Shown: positions 11,356 to 22,860 of the stretch, in pieces
How the letters are laid out: each line of letters opens with the position of its first letter
Numbering within the stretch: position 1 is the stretch's first letter
Source of the DNA: Cheiracanthium punctorium
Lineage: Eukaryota; Arthropoda; Arachnida; Araneae; Cheiracanthiidae
NCBI GenBank assembly: GCA_038373885.1
Contig: JAWZYV010000102.1
Coordinates: 364,904 to 428,903, forward strand
Direction: 5' to 3'
DNA: 64,000 bases
Made by a program: the position numbers and the translations under genes
The notes under the pieces: model-generated
What the model was told of the DNA's origin: nothing
The model's database searches: none
Seen by the model: the letters and a program-made list of their open reading frames with translations, nothing else

Positions 11356-12292
11356 CTAGTTGCGTGCCCGTTCTTCGCACGGTAGGAAACGAATATTTTC
11401 CTAAAATATAATCGTACTTGTGCGAAAACAAAATCTTAAAAAAAAAAAGTTTAAGTAGTCTCTTTTCTGAAACTACCGCGGGATATATTAACGCAACGTA
11501 GGTTTATTGTTTAATTAGTTGTAAGTCGATCGCGCTCGTTGAAAAATGATGAATAGAACACTTTTAATTTCACGAAATATTTATTAACGAGATATACTGT
11601 GCTTTAATCCTTATTAACCTTACAAATCTACTATTACTACCGATTACTTATACTATCTATTACTATATTAATATTACCTATCTTCGTTTCCCTTCTTAAT
11701 GCTCAATCTAAAGAAACAGATTAGATATTTTAAATCAATGGTGCCTTTCTACTCTTTGATGATTCTTTAGAATTTATGCATTGCCATTAAAACAGCTCTC
11801 CATATATTTTTAAGCATAATTCCTGTCAGATTGACGTATTTAGCACCGCAAAATATTTCATCTCGCCGTGGTGGAAAATATCCAAGCTGTACCAGTTTAA
11901 GTATTTAAATCCTCCATAGTGCAGGCTCGTGAAAAACATCAAACTGTGTAACCTCGAGGAACTGTTTAGAATCGCTCAAATTGCGAATAGGACGTTAAAC
12001 TGTGTTACAGAGTTTACAAATTTCACGCAACTTTTAATTTATGACGTCACGTTCTGACCCTGATAGTTGAGTCTGGTTATTTCTCGCAGTAGTTTTCAAA
12101 CGGAGTAATATTGAACCATACGACGTTGAAAAACTCTCACTTGCAACAGAACTTATTAAAGATAATTTGAGAAATGTTGGGTTTATTCCTAGTAAGTCAG
12201 TATTTTAAATATTTTCCGGAGCTATTTTGCTAATGATGTAACCTTTGTGCAAGAGCTTGCGAAGTTGCTGGAATTCAACAAAAAAAGTATCT

Positions 12293-12293
12293 A

Positions 12294-12319
<26 letters not shown>
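12293..12319. repeat. (TA)n microsatellite
   Basis: About 13 TA units. It forces open reading on both strands here, so the frames through it are artefacts. Confidence 0.95.
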
Positions 12320-12326
<7 letters not shown>

Positions 12327-12422
12327 CCGCCAAAAATCGTCCAAACTTGGCGACATTTTGCACGATTTTTGGGAATACATACGACGACCGTCGTCAAACC
12401 GATAGCGAATACGATGTATTAT

Positions 12423-12578
12423 TGAAAAAACACTCAAAATACTGGTGTTAAACGATAAAGTAATTAAAAAACTTTGTAAAAAACACACATAAGAAGTAAA
12501 AGGAAAAAGGAACTTTTTCTTCTTCCTTTTACTTTTACTTCTTATGTGTGTTTTTTACAAAGTTTTTTTAATTACTTT
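12423..12578. mobile_element. Asymmetric hairpin element, copy 2
   Basis: Same head as copy 1 (AAAAAACACTCAAAATACTG, then GTGTTAAAC) and the same outer arm motif AAACTTTGTAAAAAACACAC. The inner arms differ (AGAAGTAAAAGGAAAAAGG and its complement). A 12-bp direct repeat, ACGATGTATTAT, flanks it at 12411-12422 and 12579-12590. It lies within the Helitron, so it either inserted later or was carried along. Confidence 0.75.
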
Positions 12579-12870
12579 ACGATGTATTATGTTAATTTGA
12601 ATTTTCCACCTTTAGGCGACAGTCGAATTTCCCACGATTTTAAAAAACGTAAGTTTTCTTTCGTTATTACGGGGGCTGAAAAATCATAGTATTAAAAAAT
12701 CGTCAACCGTAGCTCGTGCATTAAACAAAATACTTTGGGTTTTCATAAGACTCCTATACCGAGCTGACCTACGCCTTCTGAAAATTGCCCACATTAGGCT
12801 TAACACAGCACTCCTTGGCGACACCGCTTGGTGTTCTTATTCTGCATTTTAAACCAATAAATTTGTTATT

Positions 12871-13014
12871 ATGGGTGGTTGTGCCGCCATAAATTGTTCT
12901 AATCATTCAAGAAATGGATTTAGAATGGCTAAATTCTCTAAAGATGAAGGAAAAAGAAGAAAATGGGTGATCAACATGCGACGAGATCCCGGATCGTCTG
13001 CTCAAATTTGCCTT
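12871..13014 (+). CDS. THAP zinc-finger domain, first exon (partial gene)
   Basis: Forty-eight codons encode the start of a C2CH THAP domain, a sequence-specific DNA-binding finger found in animal THAP proteins and at the N-terminus of P-element-type transposases. Visible: Cys4 and Cys9 (C-x4-C), Phe22, Trp32, Arg37-Arg38 and Cys47, giving C-x4-C-x37-C; the final His should lie in the next exon. The conserved FP motif reads Phe22-Ser23, so the usual Pro is missing. The Met start is close to Cys4, as is normal for THAP proteins. The exon ends at a GTAAGT donor in phase 0, just after ICL. I could not find exon 2 with confidence. It lies antisense inside a Helitron, so it may be a captured fragment, a remnant of a P-like transposon, or the first exon of a host gene. 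Recognition of the domain is solid; function as a live gene is uncertain. Confidence 0.7.
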
Positions 13015-14189
13015 GTAAGTTCGATTTTATTATTGAAAATTTTTACTGTTACCTTAGAAAATGCCTTTTTCTTGTAAGTTTATCTTTGTTATTTAATTTA
13101 AAATACCAAAGTTGTTCGTAGCTTGTTTAGTTTTGTTAAAACGCAAATGTTATGTTAAGAGTGCGTTTTGCATTATCGCCAAAGCTACTTGTTGTGTTTG
13201 TAAACAAAACCTTGTTCTTTAGCATTAAAAAATGTGTTTAAAAAAGCAATAGACAACATATATGTTAATAAATTTAATTAAGCATCTTGAATATTGTTGT
13301 ATACCTACAATTATTTTCGCAATCATCATAAAATATTAAAGTTTGTCACTAATTACGTTTACTTTAACGAAATGTCAAAGTACCGAGATTAATATGCCAA
13401 AGTAGCGAGAAGTGCGCTAAAGATAGCAACCCATAGTTTCGGTTTGGGCAACTTTTCCAGACGTAGGCCGGAAATTTTTACGTCAAATTAATTAAAAACG
13501 TTTTAATTAAGGTGTGGATACGGACTCTATTTACCGTCATAGAAACCAGTTTATTGACCGATTCTAGTTTTATTATTGCTTTAAGAACTGGAATCGTCAA
13601 TAAAACTGGTTTATAATGATGGTCAATTGAGGTCTGCATCCCAGCCCTAATTAGATTTCTAACTCATTTTTAAACTCATGACGTCAAAATGACATCATTC
13701 TCAGTTGCGATAGCTAACATGAATTAGCGAATGAAGAAGGAAAAAAAAAAAAAAAAACCGCACGTTTTTTTTTTTCTACATCATCTGATAAGGTGGAAGT
13801 TTATTATTTCGCTCGTGGTGTAATTTTTGTAAAAGCTTGTTAAACTAATTAGGATTTCTAATGCATTTTTACACTAGTGACGTCAATCTCACTTGAATTA
13901 TTGAAGATAATATATAAATAAATCTAACTTTGTCAACTATGCTCACTAATGTGCTCAAATCGGACATTTGAGTAGCTTTCTACCCTGAAAATTCAGCTAA
14001 TTTCGTTGCGAAAAAATCGTTAAAAATTAGGGAACATGTGGATTCCCAGAATTTTAAAGTTGACTACGGCGGCTATTCTATCTTGTTTTACATATTTGTG
14101 CAAAATTTCAAGCCGATCGGTCGGACGGACTGGGAGAAGTTCCCGGACAAACAAACAAACAGACAAACTTTCACATTTAATATAATAGA

Positions 14190-17100
14190 TGATTAAATTC
14201 GTTCATCGTCATTCGTCATAGGAGTACAGCGGAATCATTAGGCTATTATGTTATTTTAATGCAGAAAAACCAACTTTACAAGCCCCATTGGGAAAATCGC
14301 GCCAAATCACCAAAATATGCCAAGTTTGGCGCCAAAAATAAGTCCCCAAAAGTGAAGTTACCGAAGGCCTAGGACCAATATTTCTCGAGATTTCTGAAAA
14401 CGCCATACATATGAATAGGGAAACCCAAACCTCCGTATCTCCTGTTCTAGCTGACCGATTTTAATGGAACAAAAAGCAAAATTTAACTATCTGAGAATAC
14501 GAATTCTGAACTATTTTAAACACCAGAACAGCGGGTTGCCCCGGAAATTCGTAACAATATGCAACATTGTTTTTATTCCTCTAATCCTGTTTTTTGAAAA
14601 TAAAAGCGTATATTACACTGCTCTTTAATAGTTAAAAATTACTTCAGATTCATGCTGTATGGCATACTGTAAACGACAGAACCTATCTGATACTTTTCGA
14701 AACAGATCTGTAAACTCACAAGTGTATTAAAAATACTTTTTTTGAAGAGCTATTCATATTTTTAATAACTCTTTTTTTTCTAGATGTTTCTTAATTCTGA
14801 TAAATTTATTTTTATGTGCGTTCAGGATACAACATGACATAATTATTTTGAAGTAGTATTTTTCTGGATTTCTTTTTTTAAAATTGCTGGCAAACTGCAT
14901 GAAAATATAACAGCGTCAGTATAATTTCTAACACATGGAGTACTTTGATTCCGAAAAATTAGCGAGATAAGTAATAAAATATTAATGAACAGAACTGGGA
15001 CAAACTTTCCCTGGGAAATTGGGTCACTGGGGCAACGCCCTCTTGCGGAAGCGTTCGTCTTCAGGTGCGTGCGGTGCAATGCGACGACTTTCAAGTTCAC
15101 GGACACGGAAAATCAATAAGCTTCGATCGCACTCCTAAGCCGTTAAAATTGTTTGCATATTCAAAATATTTGCAATTAATTTACGATAAAATATGTGCTC
15201 GCACACTTAAAGCGTTAACGGGAAAATTTCACTTGGCATTTAAATTTTTTTAAAGATTTTTTTTTCCATGTTCTAAGAATAAGGAAGCCACATTTTTAAA
15301 TCTGGGGAACAGAATTCATCCCAATTATAATGTTGTATTGTTTTATTAATTCCCAGAATTTTGAAGTAAAATGAAAATGGCATGTATAATTAGAATATGA
15401 ATTACATATTTTTAAACTTCTCGCATTTAATAAACTACTTAAAAAATTATTGAGATTTAAAAAAAATTGACTCTAAAGATCCTGTTTTGTTAAAAATCTT
15501 ATTTATTTAAAACTCTGCTTGTGTTGTTCTTTTGTAATTTTTTTTTTTTTTTTTACTTGGAACATAAAATTCCATAACCTTTTTTACTGCTCAAAATAAA
15601 GCTACTATCAACGTTTGATAGGCATTCCATTTGGCATCCTGCCAAATCTTAAAAGGTGCCTTTGAAAATGTTAATAAATACAAACAAACAAAAAACTTAC
15701 ATTTGTCGTATATGTGCATTTCATCATTAATTATTTTTACACGGTAAAGTTTCCCTCAGAAGGCTCACCAACAGGGACCTGGATAATTCATTTTTTATTC
15801 ATCTGTTATCGATTTCTGGCCCCCTTAACTTGTTGACCCATCCCACTTTTCCCTCTCTCTTGGCGGATTTTCCCAGCATGACTCACTCCACCAATCGTGG
15901 CAACCCCGTAACCTAAAATATAGTATTTTGTATCCCTTGAATGGCAATTTAGAAAAATAATGTCCGAGATTCTTGAAATGCATTTTTTCTGCGAATAAGT
16001 TTCTGCGTCAGTCAAGAGTTTTTCGGTTGTGATAATCTCGAAGTTTAATAAATTGCGATTGGGAGTTAAAATTCCTTTTATTTCCTCATAGTGTATTTCA
16101 TATATTCACTTTGTATATGAGCATACAATTATCTAAATGGCTCAAATCAATTAATTATTGGAACTATTCATTATGTGCCTATCCATAAAAAATAGATTCC
16201 AAAATATTTTATTTCACCGAAAAAGTACCACTCAAGTGATCTCACAAAATGGTACTTTTTTGAAATCATCTAAACATATTTGTGATCTTTTAGGTTTTTT
16301 GCTTAAAGAAAAAAAGTACAAAAATGAAGACTATAGATAGTACATGCCATACGAATATATTATAAACAACTTTTAAAAAGTTTGTCTAATTTGTACAGCT
16401 TAAATTCATGTAAAGCTAGAATTCCTCCCCTTTCTTTTAACGTTTTAACGGTGGATATTTCACAGATTGCTGCACAAATTTTATATAAATTACCCACGAG
16501 TTCATACTTTCTATACATAGATACTTTAAATCAGCCTTAAGTTATAATTATTTTTATACGCTCAGACGGAAATGTGCGCCTTCAAATATTTATATTCCTC
16601 ATTAGCTGTCAAGCTGTTAGTAATCACGTGATACAAGCCTACTCGCGTAAAACAGCTAAACAAAACTCGGGCCATAAAAATAGTCATCACGTGCCACACT
16701 AACTTGATTATTTACACATTATAAAAGAAAAAGACGAAGCTGTGCATTTCAACCCCTCGTGAATGGCAGTTGGTGATTAAACACTCTGGTGCTATAAATT
16801 TTTAACTTTTTTTTTTATAGTTCTGAAGGTAGCAGGGCCTGCACATTAGTTCGCTCCTATCCTATAAATAAAGTATAGTACGAAAATAAAATGTTTGCGA
16901 TACAATAAAAAAAAGAAAAACTTTCATAGAAGTATATAATATATATCATTTTACAAGAAATAAGTTTGGCGAACTTTATTATGTGCAAATTTAATTATCG
17001 GTTTATGCATTACTGATGTTTAAGAAAACATAATTCTGACTTATTAAAATAAATTCTCCTCTTCGAAAAAAAAATCTGTTGTTAATTATCATAAAATTAC

Positions 17101-17970
17101 AAAACTGAAGAAATAAAATTTGATTTTTCAGTAATGTAGCTCAAAAGTATTATATAGCCGATAGAATAAAAATAATGTGTAGATTTTGGCCGCCAGTGGG
17201 TGATGCACTTTTTTACAGAACCGTCCCTGGAGGGTAACTTTTGAAACCCCTCATATTAATTTTGTAGTTTTTTTGTTATTAATTTATTTATGCTGTTAAA
17301 TATTCAGATCACAAACTAGTCAGCTCTAGCCAAAATAAATAAATAAAAAACAAACTCAATACTCGCTTAGAAAAATTAGGTTTTCTAATAGAACACCCAT
17401 TTCTCAAGCTGTGATTATTAAGTCGGCAAGTTAGGTTCAGAGCGGTTAATGTATGGTTGTTATCGATTCGCTCAAGAGCTGACAGTTGAAGTGACATTTT
17501 ATGCGAATAGTTGTTAGTATAATAGTTAGTTTCCGAATAATACAGGACAATTATCGCCAATCGCCATTCCAGAATTTTAATTAGACATGTCTAATTATGA
17601 TAAATGCGTCAAATGATAAGTTTCTGACTAAATGTAAAGAAACTACATTGGTACGTTGAGATTCGAGTGCCCTAACACACACGGGTTTTTTGCGATACTA
17701 CCTATCTATTGGGTCAGTTTTTCGACTTCAGATACGAATTGAAATCTAGGATACGAGTTACCTGTAAGTGAAAGTATGATCATTCAGAAAGGGAAATTTA
17801 GAACGTTAAATTATTAAAAATGTGAAGTGAAAGAAAAATGTTCTACTGCATGGCTCTGCCAACGTATGTTTGGGTTTTCTCTTTTACACTGTGTATGTAC
17901 ATTTAAAAAACTGTATCTATAATAAGTATGCATTTAAAATAAGTACATTATAAAATAATAGTTGGAAGGA
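14190..17970. other. Long stretch without a supported gene
   Basis: AT-rich. Short palindromes occur (CGCCAAATC region near 14300-14335; TATCAACGTTTGATA at about 15607; ATTTGGCATCCTGCCAAAT at about 15629). Frames such as 14843-15106 (-) and 15806-16015 (-) have no domain I recognise, although their sequence is less AT-biased than the surroundings. Confidence 0.4.
16625..16726 (+). promoter_or_regulatory. Two CACGTG E-boxes upstream of a TATA-like box
   Basis: CACGTG palindromes occur at 16625-16630 and 16688-16693, followed by TATAAAAG at 16720. The spacing looks promoter-like, but no open frame or clear initiator follows, so this may be chance in AT-rich DNA. Confidence 0.2.
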
Positions 17971-18028
17971 TTTATTTGGGCCTGGGAAACGTGAGTTGCA
18001 CTTCAGCAGTTTCAATGAAGGAAATTGC

Positions 18029-18305
18029 ACCCCCCCCCCAGGAGGTGGGGGGGGAGGGGGGGCCAGAAGGATAATTGTCCCCGGCTGGGGCTTTAGGGGG
18101 GGGATTGAATGGAAATTGCATCATGTATAAGTTTTTGCATTTGTGGCCAACAGTAAATTTGAAGTGTACTAATTCTAAACTGTTTAAAAAAATATATAGG
18201 GCCCAAAGACTAAAGAATTCTTTTTTTTTGGGGGGGAGCGGTATGTGAGGGGAGCTGAGGGCCCGTCCCAAACTTGCCCAGGAGCCCGAAAATCCTGCCG
18301 TCGGG
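18029..18305. repeat. G/C-homopolymer-rich block
   Basis: Contains a run of C followed by several long G runs (about 18029-18063, 18094-18103 and 18229-18237) and GGGCCC-type motifs. It could form G-quadruplexes. The 162-codon minus frame over it (17972-18460) is Pro/Gly-rich because of these runs and is not a credible protein. Confidence 0.6.
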
Positions 18306-18460
18306 CCTGAAGGAAATTGATTCGAAATGAGAGTATTTTGACTAATCAGCTCTTCCAAGGAATGGAAAAGCTTTTTGTTTAGTGACGGTACTAGATAGAC
18401 AAGTACCGTTTTGTATAGAGAAGTACCGTAAAAAGAAAGTTGTTTTTTAGAAAATTTCAT

Positions 18461-19261
18461 TGATTCATTTTAACCATTTTAACCATTACGACTGCGTGCT
18501 CTATTAAAGTAAGATTGCTTTAAATGAATAGCTTTTCGCTCACTTTCTAACCCTATCGAACCCACGCAGAAAAGCATGGGAGCATTAGTGAATTTTCAGA
18601 CATTGGTTTTATGATTAAATGAATGCATTTCCTAAAATTGTGTCATTCAAAGTATTATTTGACTTCTTCAGTTTTGTTTTGTGCAATACTATCTTGAAAA
18701 AGACCCATTAATTGCTTGCGAAACCGTCATCGGGCTTAATTGTTACTGTTTATTAATTTTTTTCTCAATTTTCTTTTTCATTACATTAATCATGTCGATC
18801 ATTCATTGTCTAACTAAAACAAGAGAAGAGAAACAGTTTCTTCATACTCTCGTCAATTCTTAATTTGGTAAATAAAGAGTTAAACTCCCATCTTAGAATA
18901 CCGCTGTGTATCGATCGTAGGAAAAATTATCTTTATTAAATATAAATTCCGTAAAGGTAATCATGTGTTTTCCAGTTTTAATGTTTTCAGGCAGCGATAA
19001 CTCATTTCCAGAGAGAGATTAAATTGTTGGATATGATTGGAATTTCTTCTTTTCTTTTTTCTTTTTAAAAGTAAAACATACATCATCTGGTATGATGATC
19101 GACCTGTTCTGTCTTAACTCTGGATTGTCACTAAGCAAATTGTTCCCCTACCTCAGATATTATATTACTCTTTTTACAAATCGAATGTTAACATTGTGCG
19201 TACAAAATAGTTGCTATTTAAAATGTAATAAGGTATTTTTATGTACACTGAAGTAAATGAT
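18461..19261. other. No supported feature
   Basis: AT-rich spacer. Nothing recognised. Confidence 0.45.
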
Positions 19262-19339
19262 TACAGTACAACGTGTGGGTAAACGTAACGCCAACACGTT
19301 GTGATGTTGGCGTTACGTTTATCCCCACGTTGTGCTGTA
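19262..19339. mobile_element. Tc1/mariner-type MITE, 78 bp
   Basis: Near-perfect inverted arms, TA-CAGTACAACGTG and CACGTTGTGCTG-TA, with the GTAACGCCAACA / TGTTGGCGTTAC block inside. A TA target duplication is at both ends. A related single arm occurs at 19428-19472. Confidence 0.75.
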
Positions 19340-19427
19340 GACTGTGCCAATTTGTTATACAGTGTTCTTCTTGGCTTATCAACGTCATTTTGTGAGAGGG
19401 TTTACTACACACAGTGCTGTATTATTT

Positions 19428-19472
19428 TACAGTACAATGTGTAGGTAAACGTAACGCCAACATGTTGTGAAT
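19428..19472. mobile_element. Half copy of the 78-bp mariner MITE
   Basis: Shares the ordered blocks TACAGTACAA, GTAAACGTAACGCCAACA and TTGTG with the left arm at 19262, with a few substitutions, and lacks the right arm. Confidence 0.65.
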
Positions 19473-19936
19473 ATAGATTGTGTTCAGGACGTTGCTACAA
19501 TTAAAAAGTTTTGCTGTTTAATTGAATAATATAGTCCGTAATTGTACTCTTAATCAACTCGAAATCCACGAAAAAGAGGATTTCCGCCAATGAGTTCATT
19601 TTGACGCGCGTAAGCACACTTCGCACTCGAGTTGAGTTGTGGAAGACGAGTTAAGCGGTCTGTCATTCCTCAAATCATCGGAGTTTCTCTTTCTCTCTCT
19701 CTGTGTATATATATAAAAGTTAACATAGGAGAAGACCCGTTGTGGAGTCAATTACAACGACGCTAGGGAAAAAAAACATTTGCCAAAAATATGTCTACAC
19801 TCAGTATATTTAATCTTTGCCCTCTTAAAGTAAATAACTTTATTTTTTATTCATTCAGAAATCGGAATTCTATCTCTGGGAAATTAATGGGGTACTCTGG
19901 GGAGACTTTTCACATTCGAAAGATTTCGTTTGGTTG

Positions 19937-20764
19937 TAGGGATGCACCGAATATTCGGTTGGTATTCGGTATATTGCCTATTCGGCAGACAAACCGAATA
20001 TTCGGTTCGGCCGAATTAGTAAACAAATTTAAGTATTCACCAATCGGTAAACAAATACATATTTTTTATATCATGAATGAAAGATATAGTATAGTACCAT
20101 TGTACTAAATTGGTTCAAGTTGCTACTTACTAATATCACATGCGAATAAGCATTAGAAACCCTTAGAAAGTCCTCCTACCGAGGCACCCCCCATCGTTGG
20201 TAGATAGCCCTAACATAGCGTTCCACAATCACACAAAAAACTAATATCACAGTAAAATTAGTTTTAATGTAAGAGGAAACACTCAGATTTTAAATTTGAA
20301 TTTTGTTGCTTTTCAATTTTTCTTAAATCTTATGACACATTACATTAACCTTGCTATATACCAACTTATTTAAATTTGAAACAGTAACCAAGAAAACAAA
20401 CTCATAATATTAAGTGTTTATAAATATGTAAAGACAATTGCCTGCTAATTTTTTTTTAATGAAATATACAGGTAAAAAAATTACCAGCATTTCACTAATA
20501 TTAAAAAACGTTATTAATAATACTATATAAATGAAACACACTTGGACATTAAATTTGGCAGCATTTCAATTTTTGAAAAGTTTTACACCAGATAAAATAT
20601 TGTTTAAGAAAAAAATAATTAAATTAATCAGAAATTAATCATTGCAATCAAAGTTTAATAAATTTTAACTAAGCATTCGGTATTCGGCCGAGTATTCGGT
20701 TAGAATTTTAACCCAATATTCGGTATTCGTTATTCGGCAAAATATGGTATTCGGTGCATCCCTA
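19937..20764. mobile_element. Non-autonomous hAT element (TAGGGATGCACCGAAT ends)
   Basis: The ends TAGGGATGCACCGAATA and GGTGCATCCCTA are inverted, and ATTCGGTATTCGG repeats fill the subterminal zones. An exact 8-bp TSD, TTTGGTTG, flanks it at 19929-19936 and 20765-20772. The Helitron copy A1 has the empty site. The 828-bp unit has no transposase, and a SINE tail sits inside it (20155-20235). Confidence 0.9.
20155..20235 (+). mobile_element. SINE-1 3' fragment
   Basis: Carries the SINE-1 tail blocks (CTTAGAAAGTCCTCCTACC, AGGCACCCC, AGATAGCCC) found in the copies at 38136 and, on the other strand, 37163. The tRNA-like head is absent, as in 5'-truncated retroposons. It lies inside the hAT element. 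Confidence 0.6.
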
Positions 20765-21270
20765 TTTGGTTGGAACATCCTCCACACTATATCAAAGCTT
20801 CGTGTACAAAAAATCATTTTATTTAAAAAATAAAGTTAAATTAGGTAATCTAGAAAAACTATTTTAAGCGGATTGGAATCGTAAGTTTCCCTTCGAAGAC
20901 TGATAACCGTGACTTTAATGTCATGTCAAGGTCGCTTTTGACACACAAATCGATGTCATTTTGACACACAAATGATAAGTTTTTTTCTTTCTTTCTTTCT
21001 TTTTTTTTACCCTCGGAAATTACAGCTGAAAATAGAGAAAAATCGCCTAAAAATCAAAGACCGGATGGATTTCCAGATTTTAAAATTAGTGTAGATTTTA
21101 AAAAATATTTTTTTACATAATTATGAAAATTTTCAAGCCGATCGCACCAACGCTGTGAATTTTGTAACGTTTTTAAATAACTTTTTAATCTGTATGGATT
21201 AATGACGGTAAAATTTAGTTTTGGAGTGATTGGACCGGAATTGTGACAGATTCCGTGAGTCAGAGATGAG

Positions 21271-21639
21271 TGATCGCTCTAGGATTTTTTCAGAAGAGTA
21301 AAAATACTCCTTAACCTTTTTAGAAAGAGTATTTTCTTTTTCAAAGAGTACTTAAAGCAACGAACAATTATGCTAAATATTCAAATACATAATTAAATTT
21401 CATTTGACGCATAAATAATAACTGATTATACGTCTAGGTACATAAATGCCAGTTCAACAAAAACTAGTGCAATAATTGGATTTTTTAAATTTAAAATCAG
21501 CAAATCATAATTATTTATCAAAATATACCTAATTTTATATGGAAAAGCAATGCGTAAAAATACGCATTCCGAAAGTTTTAAGGCGTATTCTGAATTTCTA
21601 AAGCGTAAAATACGCATCTAGAAGCGTTATCGCGATCAC
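21271..21639. mobile_element. Short inverted-end element, 369 bp
   Basis: Ends TGATCGC and GCGATCA are inverted and flanked by TGAG at 21267-21270 and 21640-21643. It interrupts Helitron copy A2 at a site where copy A1 is continuous (GGGATCAGCGTAAC near 8000-8013). TACGCAT-type motifs recur inside. Class unknown. Confidence 0.6.
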
Positions 21640-21847
21640 TGAGCGTAACTATATAGCGGGATTATTGTATAACCATGGAAACCCTCCTATGTCCTGGTCA
21701 AACAACAGCAACAACAACAAAAAAAGGAAAGAAAAAAAAACAATCTTAGAAATATTTAAATAACATAAAAAATATGTAATGCCAAGCTTCATCAAAAGCA
21801 GATTGGCGCAAATATATAGCTTTCTAGCTTGGTGCCAGAAGATTCAG

Positions 21848-22085
21848 GACCCACCAGTGGCCGAGTGCATAGCGCTTTCAACTGGGAGACGGAAAGTGCC
21901 TGGTTTTAAACCCAGGTCGCGTCTGCCGACCAAACTGTTTACAGTTTTCCGTAGTTTTTCTCAAACAGCGTAAATACGGGTTACGACCACTTAGAAGACC
22001 CTAACGGAAGACACTCCCCCCCCCCCCCCCCCGTCGGCCTAGATCCCACATTTAGATAATTGGCCGTAATCCCACAACAACAGCA
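21848..22085 (+). mobile_element. tRNA-derived SINE (SINE-2)
   Basis: A pol III A-box-like TGGCCGAGTGCATAGCGC and a B-box-like GGTTTTAAACCC lie at tRNA spacing, followed by a body with AGTTTTCCGTAGTTTTTCTC and AAATACGGG. It has a C run (22016-22032) and a tail ending CACAACAACAGCA. A 14-bp TSD, GCCAGAAGATTCAG, flanks it at 21834-21847 and 22086-22099, as expected for LINE-driven retroposition. Confidence 0.9.
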
Positions 22086-22099
22086 GCCAGAAGATTCAG

Positions 22100-22840
22100 A
22101 TAAATTCTATTGCATTCATTTTAAAAATTAATAATAAGGTTATATTAAAACTACTGTACTTAGGCCAGAAAAAAGTGTCTAAGTATCTAAATTGAATTGA
22201 ATACAACGGGCATCAATTCTCCCTGACCCACAGTGCCAAGAATACAATTAAAAATAAATAATTAAAAAACGCAAAGTACTTTGCATGTGAATCCCACACA
22301 ACAAAGAGCCATTTGCTCATTACAAATACTTTGACATCTTTTGACACCAGTTGCATGTTGGAAAGAGATCAGCCGCAACTCACATCAGGTGTTGCTAGTG
22401 GAACGATGCCATTTGCAATTTTTTTTTCTCCCTTCCCTAGAGAAGAATTGAAGTGTTGGCAGAGATTCCGCTTAGAAAGTTCAGATGCACAGTTCTTTGC
22501 CACTACTATCGCCATTTGAATTCCAGGAATTCTGTTTTGTATTGTCATAACGTGATAAAAGATCGCGATATTTGTTCGCACTCATTAATAATTGTTTTTC
22601 CCCCTTTTTATACCTTACAAATTATTTTGAGATTACAGAATTCATCTGCCCTCTAGTATTAGTTACTAGCACTAATAAGATTTGAGTTTAACTAATTCTG
22701 AAATGCGCTTCAGATATGAGTTCCAATCAATGGTGGATGATCCAGAAAAAAATTCTGAAAGGACACAATTTTTTTTTTTGTGCGTGTGTGTGTGTCTCTT
22801 TTTTGTAAATCTATTTGACTTTAGAAAATAAGTCAATCTT
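22100..22840. other. No supported gene
   Basis: The 22369-22581 region is open on both strands over about 70 codons. It includes a pyrimidine tract then AG (22420-22441), like a splice acceptor, but no domain is recognised. Confidence 0.35.
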
Positions 22841-22860
22841 TTATAGTGTAAACTTAATTC

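Larger units (their letters stand above)
11356..14189 (-). mobile_element. Helitron-like element carrying a THAP exon
   Basis: On the minus strand the 5' end reads TCTATTATATTAAATGTGAA, preceded by A, then TTTGTCTG repeats and a TTGAAATTTTGCAC block typical of animal Helitrons. The 3' end has a hairpin (CGTGC ... GCACG) followed by GCAACTAG and then T, fitting the CTRR|T rule. The 2834-bp unit has no Rep or helicase frame. It contains a THAP exon on the opposite strand and a hairpin element at 12423-12578. Two separate Helitron fragments could mimic one element, but both ends have compatible orientation. Confidence 0.65.
19726..21661 (-). mobile_element. Non-autonomous Helitron, copy A2, split by two insertions
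   Basis: After removal of the insertions at 19937-20764 (plus its 8-bp TSD) and 21271-21639 (plus its 4-bp TSD), about 727 bp remain that align end to end with copy A1 (7319-8024). Shared landmarks include GTCTACACTCAGTATATTTA, ATTCGAAAGATTTCGTTT and AACTTTTTAATCTG. The minus-strand 5' end is TCCCGCTATATAG after A. The 3' hairpin CGTTGT/ACAACG is kept, but the terminal CTAG is mutated near 19724-19727. Confidence 0.7.

Noticed and set aside
17972..18460. Longest open frame in the window (162 codons, minus strand)
   Set aside because: The length comes from G/C homopolymer runs that give Pro/Gly-rich low complexity; no start context or domain.
22369..22581. Frame open on both strands near 22313-22581
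   Set aside because: Peptides look non-repetitive, but no domain is recognised and both strands are open, which is expected by chance at this composition.
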